33,584 nucleotides of DNA from a virus (IMGVR_UViG_3300030117_002645:11620-45203); one strand, 5' to 3'. Numbered from the stretch's first letter, positions 19,501-25,329 are shown. The notes: generated by a model from the sequence alone, not told the origin. Numbers and translations: made by a program.

Positions 19501-22026
19501 GAAGAATTAAAAAATGTCTCTGCTAGAGCCGCTGCGCAGTCACAAGATGAAGGATATATAAAAAGAGCATTAGAAGTTTCTATAGACGAAAAGTTAGCAT
19601 TAATTGATGCCTATCTTTATGCTATGCATGCGAAAGAAAGAAACGCACAAATACTTCAAGAATATCAAAGAGGTTTAGGCTCTGGTATGTCAAATGCTGA
19701 GGCAGATGCAATATTAGATTGGTTTGATAGCTTAGAGCAAAGCAATAAAGATGTTTTTTTGGCAGTTGATCGTTATGTAAAAAGAATAATTGAAAGTACT
19801 AATAATATTAGATATGAAAGCGGCTTAATAGATCAGGCAGAATTTGATGGTAATAAAGCAAGATTTAATCATTATGTGCCTCTTCGTGGTGATTTAGATC
19901 AAGATCAAGAGCTAGAAGATGATAGGAAGAATGTAAAAAGAAGAACTGTTAATTATTTTGGCGCATTAGGCAAAGAAGATATTAAGGCTAGAGGTAGAGG
20001 GGCTAAATACGCAGAAAATATATTAGCATCTGTAGTTGCGCAGAATCAAAGAGCAATAGATAGATCAGAAAGAAATAAAGTAGGACAAGATCTTTTAAGA
20101 TTGTTAAGAGGTCAAGAGGAACAATCTGATGGTAGTGTGGCTATAAACGATTCTTTGGCTACAGACTTACAACAAAACTTTGCTGAAATAGTAGATAAGG
20201 AAGATCCGAATGACCTATTACAACTTGTGGTAAAAGAAAATGGTCAAAAAGTTTACGTAAACTTTTACAGAGAAGCTTTAGCCAGAGCGTTTAAGCATCA
20301 TTACGAGCCTCAAACTAGCCATGTATTATTTCAGGCTTTGTCTAAGTTAAATAGATTTTTATCAAATGTTAATACATCTTATAACCCAGCCTTCGTTATT
20401 CCAAACTTTGCAAAAGACTTAGAGACAGCTTTGATTAATATACAGCAACATGATGCTGAGGGTATAACAAAAGAGATTGTTAGAGATGTGGCTGGTGCTA
20501 TTAATGGCATAAGGAAAGTGTTGAGAAATAATGATGATACTAGTTTTTGGTCACAAGAATATAATAAATTTGTAAAAGCAGGTGGAAAGAACGCTACTAA
20601 CATGATGGGTACAGTTCAAGATCAAATGGAAAACTTGAACAAACTATTACAAGAAATTAATGACACAACTTCTTTAGGAATAAATCGTAACAATTTCTTT
20701 CTAAAGAAAGGTAAAAGTCTATTAAAATTCTTGGAAGATTACAACACAGTTATTGAAAATGGTGTTCGTGTTGCCACATTTACTAATTTGAAAAAAAGAG
20801 GTTTTACTGATGCTAGAGCTGCTGAAGCAGCGAGGAATGTCACAGTAAACTTTGCCAAAGGTGGTGAAGATAAAGTTTTTATGAACTCTTTATTTTTATT
20901 TTATAATGCCTCTGTACAGGGCAGTATGGCTATATTTAATGCGGCTCGTAAATCATCTAAAGTTAGAAAGTTACTAGGTGGATTAATTATATATGGTATG
21001 CTTCAAGATCAACTTATGGCTTTCTTTAGAGACCCTGATGATGAAGACGAGCCAAATCCATACGATAAATTAAATGATTATGTTTTAGAGCATAATTTAA
21101 TATTTGGAACATTCGGTTTAACTGAAGAAAAATTTATTTCAATACCATTAGCCTATGGACTTAACATGCCATTTAATTTAGGCAGAGCATTAAGTCGCTA
21201 CACACGAGGCGAATACACATTTGGTCAGATGGCAGATACAGTATTTGGTACAACTATGGAAACATTATCTCCATTTGGTGCAATAGAAAATGTAGAAACA
21301 TATCTTCTGCCTACATCTGTTAAGCCATTAGGCGAAATGTTTATTAATAAAAATTATAGAAATGATCCAATATATAAAGAAACGCCTATGTACTCTTCTT
21401 CGACTACACCGGATTCTTATACGCATTGGAGCAACACAGGTGCATTGTCTAAGTTTATAGTTCAAACAATAAACGATTTAACCGGTGGCGATGAGGTAGA
21501 AAGTGGTTTGATTGATGTTTCTCCGGATACAGTAGAATATTTTTATGAGTATGTCATTGGAGGTGTTGGAGCTTTTGTTGGCAGATCTGCAAACCTAGTT
21601 TATGAAGTGATACCGGCTATAGCCTCCGGAGACTTCGAGGGTAACTTAGAAAATAGAATACCTTTTGTTAGGAAGGTTATTAAACAGCCGTCAGAAAGAG
21701 TTGATACACAAAATTATTTAGAGAAGAGAAAAGAGCTATTCACGATATTTTCTAGATTAGATCTTGCTAGACGAAGAGGAGACAGCGAGGCTGTACGTCA
21801 GCTTGTGTCTAGATACGATGACGAGGTTCGTATATATGGTAGATTTAAGGCTTTGGATAACGCAAGAAACAGATTATTGAGGCAAATCAGAGAGTTAGAG
21901 CGAAATCTTCGACTGTCAGATGATGTCAGACAAAAACTTATTAAATTACGTAGAGAACGAATACAAGAGATCATGAAAAAAGGTATTCAGTTAATGAGAA
22001 GTGTAGGCATAAGACAAACTGCATGA
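13543..22026 (+). CDS. Giant multidomain phage protein (2827 aa): metallopeptidase motif, HDYFGH domain, ART-like domain, LPD38-like C-terminus
   Basis: Start ATG has AAAGG upstream. Domains by residue: 55-200, Gly/Ala-rich hydrophobic segment, possibly membrane-active. 700-870, HEVIH zinc motif (741-745) with a downstream EEAIAEMYRDY (about 805-815), as in gluzincin-type peptidases. 890-1145, a phage domain centred on HDYFGH (1055-1060). 1205-1350, LTHFSPIEGLQSIDPEKQRS and downstream strands, ADP-ribosyltransferase-like. 1400-1800, an unnamed domain with AAIATQSPQKDW and DTHAVAVAFLKPLSG. 1870-2827, helical region typical of large polyvalent phage proteins (LPD38-like; YNPAFVIPNFAKDLETALIN; NASVQGSMAIFNAARKS). 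Such giants are usually packaged and ejected with the genome. Charged linkers (PETVTEPRRSRI, GTPETRRSRI) separate the domains, and two of them overlap separate small genes in another frame. It is probably a fusion; post-translational or translational breaks cannot be excluded. Confidence 0.8.
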   Translation: MGTINVKSNLTGKTYPILIAGSRPTAAEDQFIRNYIAKEDGVLLEAPETEEEEGSLIDVPKGIAGGFFQSLAQVPGGIASLGESVGEKLGFDVAPGESDIGRAAQDFSRGASRAIADTFDLNDSAYSKSGQAFGSLASFFIPGTAVAKGASLLGAGAKTVAGLGFGTAATQGAAVQSQDQMNRIANFLERGGVIDGSQKADAVLLSGLVGTSEAIPFAALSRSLGAGLKILKKVSKKDRDAAIKTIGGRIRRGLTAGVAEGTQELLAGIAQDLIEEGIYNPDVQVGQSAYDDAVYGGGAGAALSLILDSIRGRKLKQLDKKQQELDDDADQAARENASMAQNAKDYLKTQEDKQVKLIEGPGLGLPAPDTSIISPSGDPVTDIDNQSALDAQQNQKRKNTEETLDAAKEARTPYSPVKIENLPQEEAFKIRKQRIELGKSIPVDDPVTIQELEDVVGKQAADRERFNQKPILNKKPEESVDPRVSEFNDKILKQKIINRASTKKVYSSVFNEKISDENADNILVDLLSSGVLQYDGKGKYSSKSKIDINLDFIDQASALSERARQIRDAENKLRKQQEQFVNDPVNFETLNQQLDILQRRYSDVQLEAFNLENKANQAVEGQQTIKARRIAPSLAPKKVFDQAPKTKETPEYVLKQKRVLDALRAELNRIGLTDVRLEGKPLLDQVQLTEDLARGQDIGITEGIQEVSPDGKRIIALAMEIYDPNMTDAELEAKLASVMNHEVIHALKSLNVFTEQEYDILTRAAMTRKYVKRSKGKDTTRSYTYYERASHAYMRTGMPEDQIIEEAIAEMYRDYTDNKLKLGGKPKSLFDRIVAFFKSIFGSHADQGFTEADQIFENIGTTEIEKQIGRRDRKPDDPETVTEPRRSRIIIDRLPDLHRNSIGPLPIAHVVKSRYLQSIGMPNTRPDRYVQVNEELARRIAKDFDEAKHDPTNPEVIQAYKAMADETFNQWLFIKDTGIQIEFIKPNQSNPYPKGSKDLLQDINNNHMWVFATDDGFGSEAITEQDIAENPLLQTTGEIIDGRDVRYNDLFRIVHDYFGHALEGATFTARGEENAWQAHSRMYTPLAARAMTTETRGQNSWLNYSDAVGDHNRNSKNKAEETIYADQKITLLSDFVQTEGLANNIEGAVDERAIQEDERFSETRDDATDRGRDARRDGRRSVIRSTIEPTKERREPELSPQRTVKLTHFSPIEGLQSIDPEKQRSNLFMRGEERRRTFEGYPARSYFAVNISDPNGYNPEQNLGDNIYEVDVPYEGMYDWEADPEKFNDAANAELDKNRPDIKDPTGRVNYITTAKERMIKESGATGYWINDPFRGTMAAMFYELRVPETYQAKKYDQAYKDGINQKRGVDAKRTMRSRTRAVGQEHTVSTRFPTAKSREVDPSTNLLFINGDIIKNDSKLSEKAANLIKGYNLSGNSKLYVNFSNEEIIEDHIQAMTNNILFVHDTYPEQFRERSSLWYDGARDIIDRFSKTYNYPPEVVAAAIATQSPQKDWYMNVSLAERVLDISRNHGNKEFTPEMMETAKRIYSKPVYKEALNYISNPKRNSTNLDNLNHSLHKAMWIRIFDETYNDRGHRIITPEGQFLDYARKKDGNKKLTGWGTNKEISSAVQALELKGDQSLQQISIILGDRHKVRSFYNNMISPMSPDGHSTIDTHAVAVAFLKPLSGKSVEVDHNFGVYTGEGRSKIYGVIPNSSITGARGMYGLIADAYARAAEQRGVLPRQMQSITWEPIRGLFPDTFKNQKQNVEKINSIWDSYIDGGLTLDQTRQEIINATPDGFTEPSWARPSDTISQFSRDASYETELSRPYVSGRNTGDDTGAGGDFTGTPETRRSRIRATPSSERQRQAQQNDRDIAQAQLNIRYDNLTGLLAKGLKIIPEKLLFGRTRAEAAQRIVQKYQDSFQPVGAMMDELRNKGYTIADAMDPYLREVNSSGIIGDKISDLEETIVKPLIEEARKINISEAKLEELKNVSARAAAQSQDEGYIKRALEVSIDEKLALIDAYLYAMHAKERNAQILQEYQRGLGSGMSNAEADAILDWFDSLEQSNKDVFLAVDRYVKRIIESTNNIRYESGLIDQAEFDGNKARFNHYVPLRGDLDQDQELEDDRKNVKRRTVNYFGALGKEDIKARGRGAKYAENILASVVAQNQRAIDRSERNKVGQDLLRLLRGQEEQSDGSVAINDSLATDLQQNFAEIVDKEDPNDLLQLVVKENGQKVYVNFYREALARAFKHHYEPQTSHVLFQALSKLNRFLSNVNTSYNPAFVIPNFAKDLETALINIQQHDAEGITKEIVRDVAGAINGIRKVLRNNDDTSFWSQEYNKFVKAGGKNATNMMGTVQDQMENLNKLLQEINDTTSLGINRNNFFLKKGKSLLKFLEDYNTVIENGVRVATFTNLKKRGFTDARAAEAARNVTVNFAKGGEDKVFMNSLFLFYNASVQGSMAIFNAARKSSKVRKLLGGLIIYGMLQDQLMAFFRDPDDEDEPNPYDKLNDYVLEHNLIFGTFGLTEEKFISIPLAYGLNMPFNLGRALSRYTRGEYTFGQMADTVFGTTMETLSPFGAIENVETYLLPTSVKPLGEMFINKNYRNDPIYKETPMYSSSTTPDSYTHWSNTGALSKFIVQTINDLTGGDEVESGLIDVSPDTVEYFYEYVIGGVGAFVGRSANLVYEVIPAIASGDFEGNLENRIPFVRKVIKQPSERVDTQNYLEKRKELFTIFSRLDLARRRGDSEAVRQLVSRYDDEVRIYGRFKALDNARNRLLRQIRELERNLRLSDDVRQKLIKLRRERIQEIMKKGIQLMRSVGIRQTA
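16991..17161 (+). CDS. Embedded small gene 1 in the first linker of the giant ORF, 56 aa
   Basis: ATG at 16991 with AAGGAG at 16979-16984 and a 6-nt spacer, an ideal Shine-Dalgarno arrangement. The frame is +1 relative to the giant ORF and ends at TAA (17159-17161). The 56-residue product starts MKEQFKKMNDLVKQEMMQ, continues TEEEMLEETEDG, then LYEARLNRQKKGGNLSYLRKG. It is a well-formed amphipathic, charged small protein rather than random reading. Short phage proteins ending (Y-EARLNRQ)-(GG-LSYLR) are ones I remember from marine phage genomes. In the main frame the same DNA encodes a low-complexity Arg/Asp/Glu linker (DERFSETRDDATDRGRDARR), as expected if that frame is only spacer. Function unknown. 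Confidence 0.7.
   Translation: MKEQFKKMNDLVKQEMMQLTEEEMLEETEDGALYEARLNRQKKGGNLSYLRKGQSS
17856..17875. repeat. Palindrome copy inside the giant ORF (AAAACTTTACGTAAACTTTT)
   Basis: 19 of 20 bases match the consensus AAAACTTTACGTAAAGTTTT; the only change is G to C at position 16. It lies in the giant ORF and encodes KLYVNF near the start of the fourth recognisable domain, so it may be tolerated or functional in place. Confidence 0.7.
18923..19111 (+). CDS. Embedded small gene 2 in the second linker of the giant ORF, 62 aa
   Basis: ATG at 18923 follows AGGAG (18911-18915) by 7 nt. The frame is again +1 to the giant ORF. The product has QYLNSVGMPVTRQNYLDLMF, then PEGIPEMTPELEETLPEHLR. The pattern DP-I-YL---G-P-TR(E/Q)NYL-LA/M---PE--T-E-E--LPE-L is one I recognise from short stand-alone phage proteins of unknown function. 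In this frame all four prolines followed by Glu use CCG and create CCGG, the rule followed by the right-arm genes, which suggests this frame is the one under constraint. The main frame here gives a Gly/Thr/Asp-rich linker (SGRNTGDDTGAGGDFTGTP). The ORF ends 19109-19111 (TAA). Very likely a real overlapping gene. Confidence 0.8.
   Translation: MLPQMDLRNQVGQDPLIQYLNSVGMPVTRQNYLDLMFPEGIPEMTPELEETLPEHLRLDAQE
20247..20266. repeat. Palindrome copy inside the giant ORF (AAAAGTTTACGTAAACTTTT)
   Basis: A perfect 20-bp palindrome. It differs from the consensus at two positions (5 and 16), which changed together so that symmetry is kept. It encodes KVYVNF in the LPD38-like region. The compensatory change argues that symmetry itself matters. 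Confidence 0.75.
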
Positions 22027-22109
22027 TAGTAATAGAGCCAATGAGTATAGATAGCACCGGCAATGTAGGCATTGGAACTGTCATAGTAAAACTTTACGTA
22101 AAGTTTTAG
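22023..22109 (+). CDS. Tiny ORF with a tail-fibre motif at the end of the structural block, 28 aa
   Basis: ATG overlaps the giant ORF's stop (ATGA), so it could be translationally coupled, though no separate Shine-Dalgarno site is evident. The product contains SIDSTGNVGIGT, the same motif as IDSSGNIGIGT in the fibre protein. At DNA level 26 of 33 bases match positions 1808-1840. It ends KLYVKF then TAG inside palindrome copy 2 (22088-22107). It could be the remnant of a fibre gene that was once placed here, or a real short peptide. An internal ATG (codon 7) is an alternative start. Confidence 0.45.
   Translation: MIVIEPMSIDSTGNVGIGTVIVKLYVKF
22088..22107. repeat. Palindrome copy 2 between the convergent arms
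   Basis: Perfect copy of AAAACTTTACGTAAAGTTTT, followed by AGTCT (22108-22112) and a GC-rich hairpin TTCCCG-TGC-CGGGGAA (22117-22132, one bulged G). It marks the boundary between the rightward structural block and the leftward early block. It could act as a regulator site or a weak bidirectional terminator. Confidence 0.75.
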
Positions 22110-22116
22110 TCTAGCT

Positions 22117-22132
22117 TTCCCGTGCCGGGGAA
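22117..22132. terminator. Short GC hairpin at the convergent junction
   Basis: TTCCCG and CGGGGAA flank a TGC loop; the stem has one bulged G. It is the only GC-rich structure between the two convergent transcription units. A run of four T (ACTTTT) follows six nt later on the + strand. This is weak evidence for a terminator of the rightward block. Confidence 0.35.
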
Positions 22133-22145
22133 CGACTTTTCATAG

Positions 22146-22370
22146 TCATTTCTTTTTTATTTTTATTAATTCTTTGAGATACCATTCTGCTTTCATCAAA
22201 TCTTCTAAGCTACTCTTGTGCTTGTGCCTGTATCTCCAAACATATTTAATTATATTTCCTTGTAGGTAATACTCGTAGCCCTCGCCTAGGGCTGATTTGA
22301 TGGCATCAATGCACTCCACACTACCTTTGCGATAGTGTTTTGGTCTGTTAATATTATCTTTATTCTTCAT
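22146..22370 (-). CDS. DUF3310 family protein
   Basis: A 74-residue protein with the full DUF3310 signature: an N-terminal INRPKHYRKGSVECIDAI, the ALGEGYEYYLQGNIIKYVWRYRHK centre (A--G--F/Y-Y--GN-IKY-WRY-K), then S-EDL-KA-WYL-E(L). The family is widespread in phages and prophages. It is usually called a nucleotide kinase-like or SaV-like protein, but its role is not established. It is the last gene of a leftward operon. Its start lies 11 bases inside the end of the upstream gene, and the end is followed by a T-rich stretch before the convergent junction. Confidence 0.85.
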   Translation of the reverse strand: MKNKDNINRPKHYRKGSVECIDAIKSALGEGYEYYLQGNIIKYVWRYRHKHKSSLEDLMKAEWYLKELIKIKKK

Positions 22371-22611
22371 CTAAATAGTCCTCTATATCATTGATTTTGT
22401 GTTGATTAATAAATATGGGTGTATCATCTCCAACCCAAGCACCTATTGTGTTATAATCAAACCACTCTACAGCCTCTTCTTCGCTCCAATTATTATCATG
22501 CATCAATATCATTATGCACTTGTCGTAATCATATAATGCCACTTGTTTTCTACTGAAGGCACTTATTGTAGTGCCAACAAAAGCATCTTCGTATCCGTCT
22601 GCTAGTTTCAT
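22360..22611 (-). CDS. Conserved acidic phage protein, 83 aa
   Basis: An acidic protein (many Asp/Glu) with the recognisable phage pattern GYEDAFVG, VALYDYDKCIMILM--(D)-W-EEEAVEWFDYNTIGAWVGDDTPIFI. Proteins with YD--K-I-IL, (E)AIE-(F)-(F)N--GA-VG-(N/D)TP-F are frequent in phage early regions. Their function is unknown. It overlaps the upstream HNH gene by ATGA and the downstream DUF3310 gene by 11 bases, so it is clearly within the operon. No catalytic motif is visible. Confidence 0.75.
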   Translation of the reverse strand: MKLADGYEDAFVGTTISAFSRKQVALYDYDKCIMILMHDNNWSEEEAVEWFDYNTIGAWVGDDTPIFINQHKINDIEDYLDEE

Positions 22612-23156
22612 TTTAGTCCATGCTCCTTGTGATGACAGCTAATGCAAAGCAAATCACATTTAGCTATTTCTGCTTTTATCTTTTCCATAGAATGGTTCTT
22701 GCCAACCAATCTAGAGATATTATCAATCTTGGTGTTAGGGTCTCTGTGATGAAAATGTAGTATGTCCGGATTGTCTTTGTATCCACAAGCCATACACCCC
22801 ACTTCTTGCTTATAGGCACTAACTTGTAACCTTTTCTCAGCTTTTCTTCTAGCATTTAATCTGTTACTAGCTTTGTTTTTAAACCTTTCTTCTGCATCGT
22901 TCTTTGCTTTCTTTTGGGTCAAATTCATATCTAAAGAGTTCCTAACTAAAAAACTATCTAAGTCTTTATTAAAATTAGTTTGACTCTCTAGCTTGTCTGC
23001 TAGATCCCTTAAATGTTTTGCCAAGTGATTTAGTTTAATTTGTTTGGATATCTCTTCTTCAGTATAGCCAATAGAAGAAATAATATAGCCATTGAGATTT
23101 TGTTTAGCTCCATTCACTTTGCATGGCATGTTCTCTACTTTTTTATCAATTTTCAT
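22608..23156 (-). CDS. HNH endonuclease
   Basis: ATG preceded by AAAGGACAGAC, a good site. The 182-residue protein is mostly helical and basic. Its last ~60 residues have the HNH layout CMACGYKDNPDILHFHHRDPNTK, then NISRLV and CDLLCISCHHKEHGLK. The two Cys pairs (CMAC and CISC) would bind structural zinc, and HFHHRD contains the catalytic His region; the third HNH position is the final HHxEH. This C-terminal layout is common in free-standing phage HNH enzymes. It may be a homing-like endonuclease or a host or phage DNA-cleaving enzyme of the recombination cluster. It is cotranscribed with the annealing protein and the nucleases. Confidence 0.85.
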   Translation of the reverse strand: MKIDKKVENMPCKVNGAKQNLNGYIISSIGYTEEEISKQIKLNHLAKHLRDLADKLESQTNFNKDLDSFLVRNSLDMNLTQKKAKNDAEERFKNKASNRLNARRKAEKRLQVSAYKQEVGCMACGYKDNPDILHFHHRDPNTKIDNISRLVGKNHSMEKIKAEIAKCDLLCISCHHKEHGLK

Positions 23157-23165
23157 GTCTGTCCT

Positions 23166-23609
23166 TTATTCGGCTGCCGACAAATCAGAGTGTGAAATTA
23201 TTTTAAAATCCTTAATATCAAAATGGCAAACCGGCTCTTGATCTTGCCAATCATCTCTATCTGACCTACCACCTTGCTTAACATCAAAGTCTGAAAAGAA
23301 ATTTATCCAACCGGTAGCATCAGACCAACTTACAATTAAAACAGATTTTGTTCCGGTAACAGATGCAAGTCTTCTGGCTTTGATTACCTTAGACAAAGAT
23401 ATTATGTAAGTTGAGAAATCATGTATTGAGTTCTGTCTGCATTTCACTTCAGCGAAACCTAACAGCTTTTCATCTCTGTACATGGCATAATCTAGTTTAT
23501 AAGATATTGGTAACTTAGAATAAGACACATCCCATTTTACTGACATGTGTCTTAAAATATTTTTTTCTTTGTCTAGGTTATCTTCCGATTCGTATTTTTT
23601 CCTAGGCAT
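23166..23609 (-). CDS. PD-(D/E)XK-like nuclease, 147 aa
   Basis: The start is chosen at ATG (23609, MPRKKYES) because it is the only ATG; a TTG start 36 nt upstream is possible but has no Shine-Dalgarno site. The ATG has no clear SD either. The core KLDYAMYRDEKLLGFAEVKCRQNSIHD contains Asp, then a strand ending in Glu-x-Lys (EVK), as in small PD-(D/E)XK nucleases. A downstream strand SVLIVSWSDATGWINF follows. It could be a VRR-NUC-like or holin-like nuclease acting on recombination intermediates. Its first codons overlap palindrome copy 5 at the border with the upstream gene. Confidence 0.6.
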   Translation of the reverse strand: MPRKKYESEDNLDKEKNILRHMSVKWDVSYSKLPISYKLDYAMYRDEKLLGFAEVKCRQNSIHDFSTYIISLSKVIKARRLASVTGTKSVLIVSWSDATGWINFFSDFDVKQGGRSDRDDWQDQEPVCHFDIKDFKIISHSDLSAAE

Positions 23610-23627
23610 AACTTTACGTAACTTTTT
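23608..23627. repeat. Palindrome copy 5, degenerate, at a gene border
   Basis: Sequence ATAACTTTACGTAACTTTTT; 17 of 20 bases match the consensus and the core TTTACGTAA is intact. It contains the stop codon of the AlpA-like HTH gene and ends two bases inside the start codon of the next gene (leftward). The location mirrors copy 1, which also carries the stop codon of one gene just before the next start. Confidence 0.65.
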
Positions 23628-23853
23628 CACTTCTTTGTTTCTCAAGCCATTCTATAACCTCTTTTTTACTCCAAACATGCTTTTCTCGCTTGTCTGTCTT
23701 CCAAAGAGGAAATGGCTTTGGGAAGTTACGTTCCTTATCATTTGTTAGTTTGCTTATAGATTGTCTAGTTACCATAAACAATTTAGCCAAACCATCAGTT
23801 GTTAAATACTCTGCACCATCCAATGCATCTTCACTAAGTCTCAATCGTGGCAT
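23614..23853 (-). CDS. AlpA/excisionase-like HTH DNA-binding protein
   Basis: The start at 23853 (MPRLRL) is supported by AAGGGGG six bases upstream; an ATG two codons earlier is possible. The 79-residue protein contains EYLTTDGLAKLFMVTRQSISKLTNDKERNFPKPFPLWKTDKREKHVWSKKEVIEWLEKQ. This is a winged-helix/MerR-like layout typical of AlpA and Xis-type regulators: a helix-turn-helix (L--LF-VTRQSIS-L), the FPKP wing, then the VWSK-EV--W(L) final helix. It may regulate early genes. One of the 20-bp palindromes lies at its 3' end, so it is a candidate binder of that site, but this is speculation. Confidence 0.75.
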   Translation of the reverse strand: MPRLRLSEDALDGAEYLTTDGLAKLFMVTRQSISKLTNDKERNFPKPFPLWKTDKREKHVWSKKEVIEWLEKQRSEKVT

Positions 23854-24067
23854 TTTCATCCCCCTTATCCGGAGTACCATCTTCTTTTAACTTAACCATA
23901 ACAACCATGTATCTAGAGCCAACCCAATCCTTGTGTAACTCAGCCGGAACATCGTTTGGATGTATGGTAAGCCTTATGTTAGTTCCGTTTTTGTCTTGCA
24001 TCATAGATGTTTTAACAGCCTCGAAACTCACGTTAGGCACATCTGTTTTTGTTGAAATATCATCCAT
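23834..24067 (-). CDS. Small conserved early protein, 77 aa
   Basis: Excellent ribosome-binding site (AAGGAG, 6 nt from ATG). The product contains SFEAVKTSMMQDKNGTNIRLTIHPNDVPAELHKDWVGSRYMVVMVKLKEDGTPDKG. The segment I-LTIHPND-P-EL--D--G-RY-(V)-(V)-(L)-DG is recognisable from phage early operons. It is short, single-domain and beta-rich, but its function is unknown. The coding end overlaps the HTH gene by about 20 bases. It probably acts near the ssDNA-annealing/nuclease module in which it sits. Confidence 0.7.
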   Translation of the reverse strand: MDDISTKTDVPNVSFEAVKTSMMQDKNGTNIRLTIHPNDVPAELHKDWVGSRYMVVMVKLKEDGTPDKGDENATIET

Positions 24068-24078
24068 TACAATCTCCT

Positions 24079-24396
24079 TTAAAATGTTATTTCTTCTAGT
24101 GCAGAAAAGTCTTCTTTTGGCTTTTCTTGTTTTTTCTCTTCATCTTTATTAGGTGGATCATATATGTTTGCCCTCAAAGATAAAAATGATGTTCCGGTTT
24201 TGTTACTGTATTTCTTCCAACCGGATATATTAAATTGAGGTTTCTTTACACCATCTTTCATTTGTCTTACTAAGTCTTCTATTACATCGTATGACAATTC
24301 AAATTGACCGGTGTAATCCGGAGATCTATCAGATCTCTTATTTTTACTCATAAACAAAGTTCCACTAGGTGGATACTCTTTTTTTTCTTCACTCAT
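24079..24396 (-). CDS. Small early protein, possibly ssDNA-associated, 105 aa
   Basis: AAGGAGAGTTGA precedes ATG; the start directly abuts the annealing-protein stop. The protein contains SGTLFMSKNKRSDRSPDYTGQFEL and, later, QFNISGWKKYSNKTGTSFLSLRANIYDPP. This pattern (SG-LF--K-KRSD-SPDYTG and I-GW-K--K-G-(K/T)-(F)LSL) resembles small DUF736-like, OB-fold-like early proteins. A role beside the annealing protein, such as binding ssDNA, is an inference from position. Residues 85-105 are an acidic tail (KDEEKKQEKPKEDF) of the kind seen on ssDNA-binding proteins. Confidence 0.6.
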   Translation of the reverse strand: MSEEKKEYPPSGTLFMSKNKRSDRSPDYTGQFELSYDVIEDLVRQMKDGVKKPQFNISGWKKYSNKTGTSFLSLRANIYDPPNKDEEKKQEKPKEDFSALEEITF

Positions 24397-25089
24397 TCAA
24401 CTCTCCTTTTGTTGTGATTTGAGTTTATCTGCCCTCTCTATAAAAGCCTTGGAGACCTCTCCAAAAACATTAGGGTCAAATTCTTTTAGTGCTGTCAAAG
24501 CCTTTGCATTAGAATTTTTAAAACTTCTCAGTTCATCAATGTTGGTGTCCGGCATGAAAGTTAAAAATATTTCTTTGACCTCTTCAGCACCTTTTTTTGT
24601 AGATATATATTGAACCTTTTCTGTTTTAATATCTGTAACACCTATAGTTTTTTCTTCTTCATCAGATCCATTGTCTAAAGTTCCACCTTTAATTTCATCC
24701 GGTCTTTCTTCTTTAAATGCATCTGCCTCATCTTCTGCATATACATCGCCATGAAGACCAACTAACTTTAAGATCACTCTATCTTTGGCTCTCTTTTCAG
24801 CCATAGCGTATGGATAGCTATTCTTGTTGTTGGATGGAGATGCCTCTCCAATAGACCATTCTGATTTGTCTCCCATAGTTCCGGTGACAAGTAAGCTGAC
24901 GACTTTTTTTTCAGAATTACATTCTAAAATTGTTGGTTCTTTAAAAACTATTTTTCTGTGTACAGCAACTTTTTCCAATGCTTTATGCAGTAACACGTAA
25001 GTACCATGACAATTCCAACCGGCTTGTTTTGGTGTCATGCCTATTTCTCTCAAGGTATCTGCTACCTTTTCCGGTATATCACTTTTCAT
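24397..25089 (-). CDS. Single-strand annealing protein, ERF/Rad52-like
   Basis: A 230-residue protein. Residues about 28-115 contain HGTYVLLHKALEKVAVHRKIVF, a central SVGTMGDKSEWSIGEASPSNNKNSYPYAMAEKRAKDRVILKLVGLHG-like block and YAEDEADAF. The sequence W-(I)GE-(S/A)P-N--N-YPYAMAEKRA-DR-(I)LK--G(L)-G(D)V-(S/A)E-(E)A is the hallmark of phage ERF/Rad52-type ssDNA annealing proteins. They coat and anneal complementary single strands during phage recombination and repair. It lies in an operon with a PD-(D/E)XK nuclease (a probable exonuclease partner) and near a RusA resolvase, which makes a complete recombination module. The C-terminal third (about 140-230) is a charged, lower-complexity tail probably binding partners. 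Confidence 0.88.
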   Translation of the reverse strand: MKSDIPEKVADTLREIGMTPKQAGWNCHGTYVLLHKALEKVAVHRKIVFKEPTILECNSEKKVVSLLVTGTMGDKSEWSIGEASPSNNKNSYPYAMAEKRAKDRVILKLVGLHGDVYAEDEADAFKEERPDEIKGGTLDNGSDEEEKTIGVTDIKTEKVQYISTKKGAEEVKEIFLTFMPDTNIDELRSFKNSNAKALTALKEFDPNVFGEVSKAFIERADKLKSQQKES

Positions 25090-25092
25090 CTA

Positions 25093-25329
25093 CTAACCTT
25101 TCTCCTCTGTAGAAAATATTTCTGTCCTTGTGCTGTCATAATGTGAGGTCTTGAGAAAATTTCTTTGGAATGTAGTTTTCTTTATTCCGGCATCCACTCT
25201 TTCATAGGTTATCAATTCTTGTGTAATGATATCGCCTTTGTTCTGTGGAAAAAAACTTTCATCTAAAACCTCGTTTATTCTGCACAATCCTCTTGTTGGT
25301 AAGTAACATAAATCAATTCTATCGCTCAT
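25093..25329 (-). CDS. Small early protein, 78 aa
   Basis: Start at 25329 (MSDRIDLCYLPTRGLC); GGTATGTAAG lies just before the ATG. The upstream gene ends one base before it. The protein contains LPTRGLCRINEVLDESFFPQNKGDIITQELITYERVDAGIKKTTFQRNFLKTSHYDSTR. Two cysteines lie near the N-terminus; no catalytic motif is seen. I do not recognise a family. It is tightly packed in the recombination operon, between a basic protein and the annealing protein. Confidence 0.65.
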   Translation of the reverse strand: MSDRIDLCYLPTRGLCRINEVLDESFFPQNKGDIITQELITYERVDAGIKKTTFQRNFLKTSHYDSTRTEIFSTEEKG

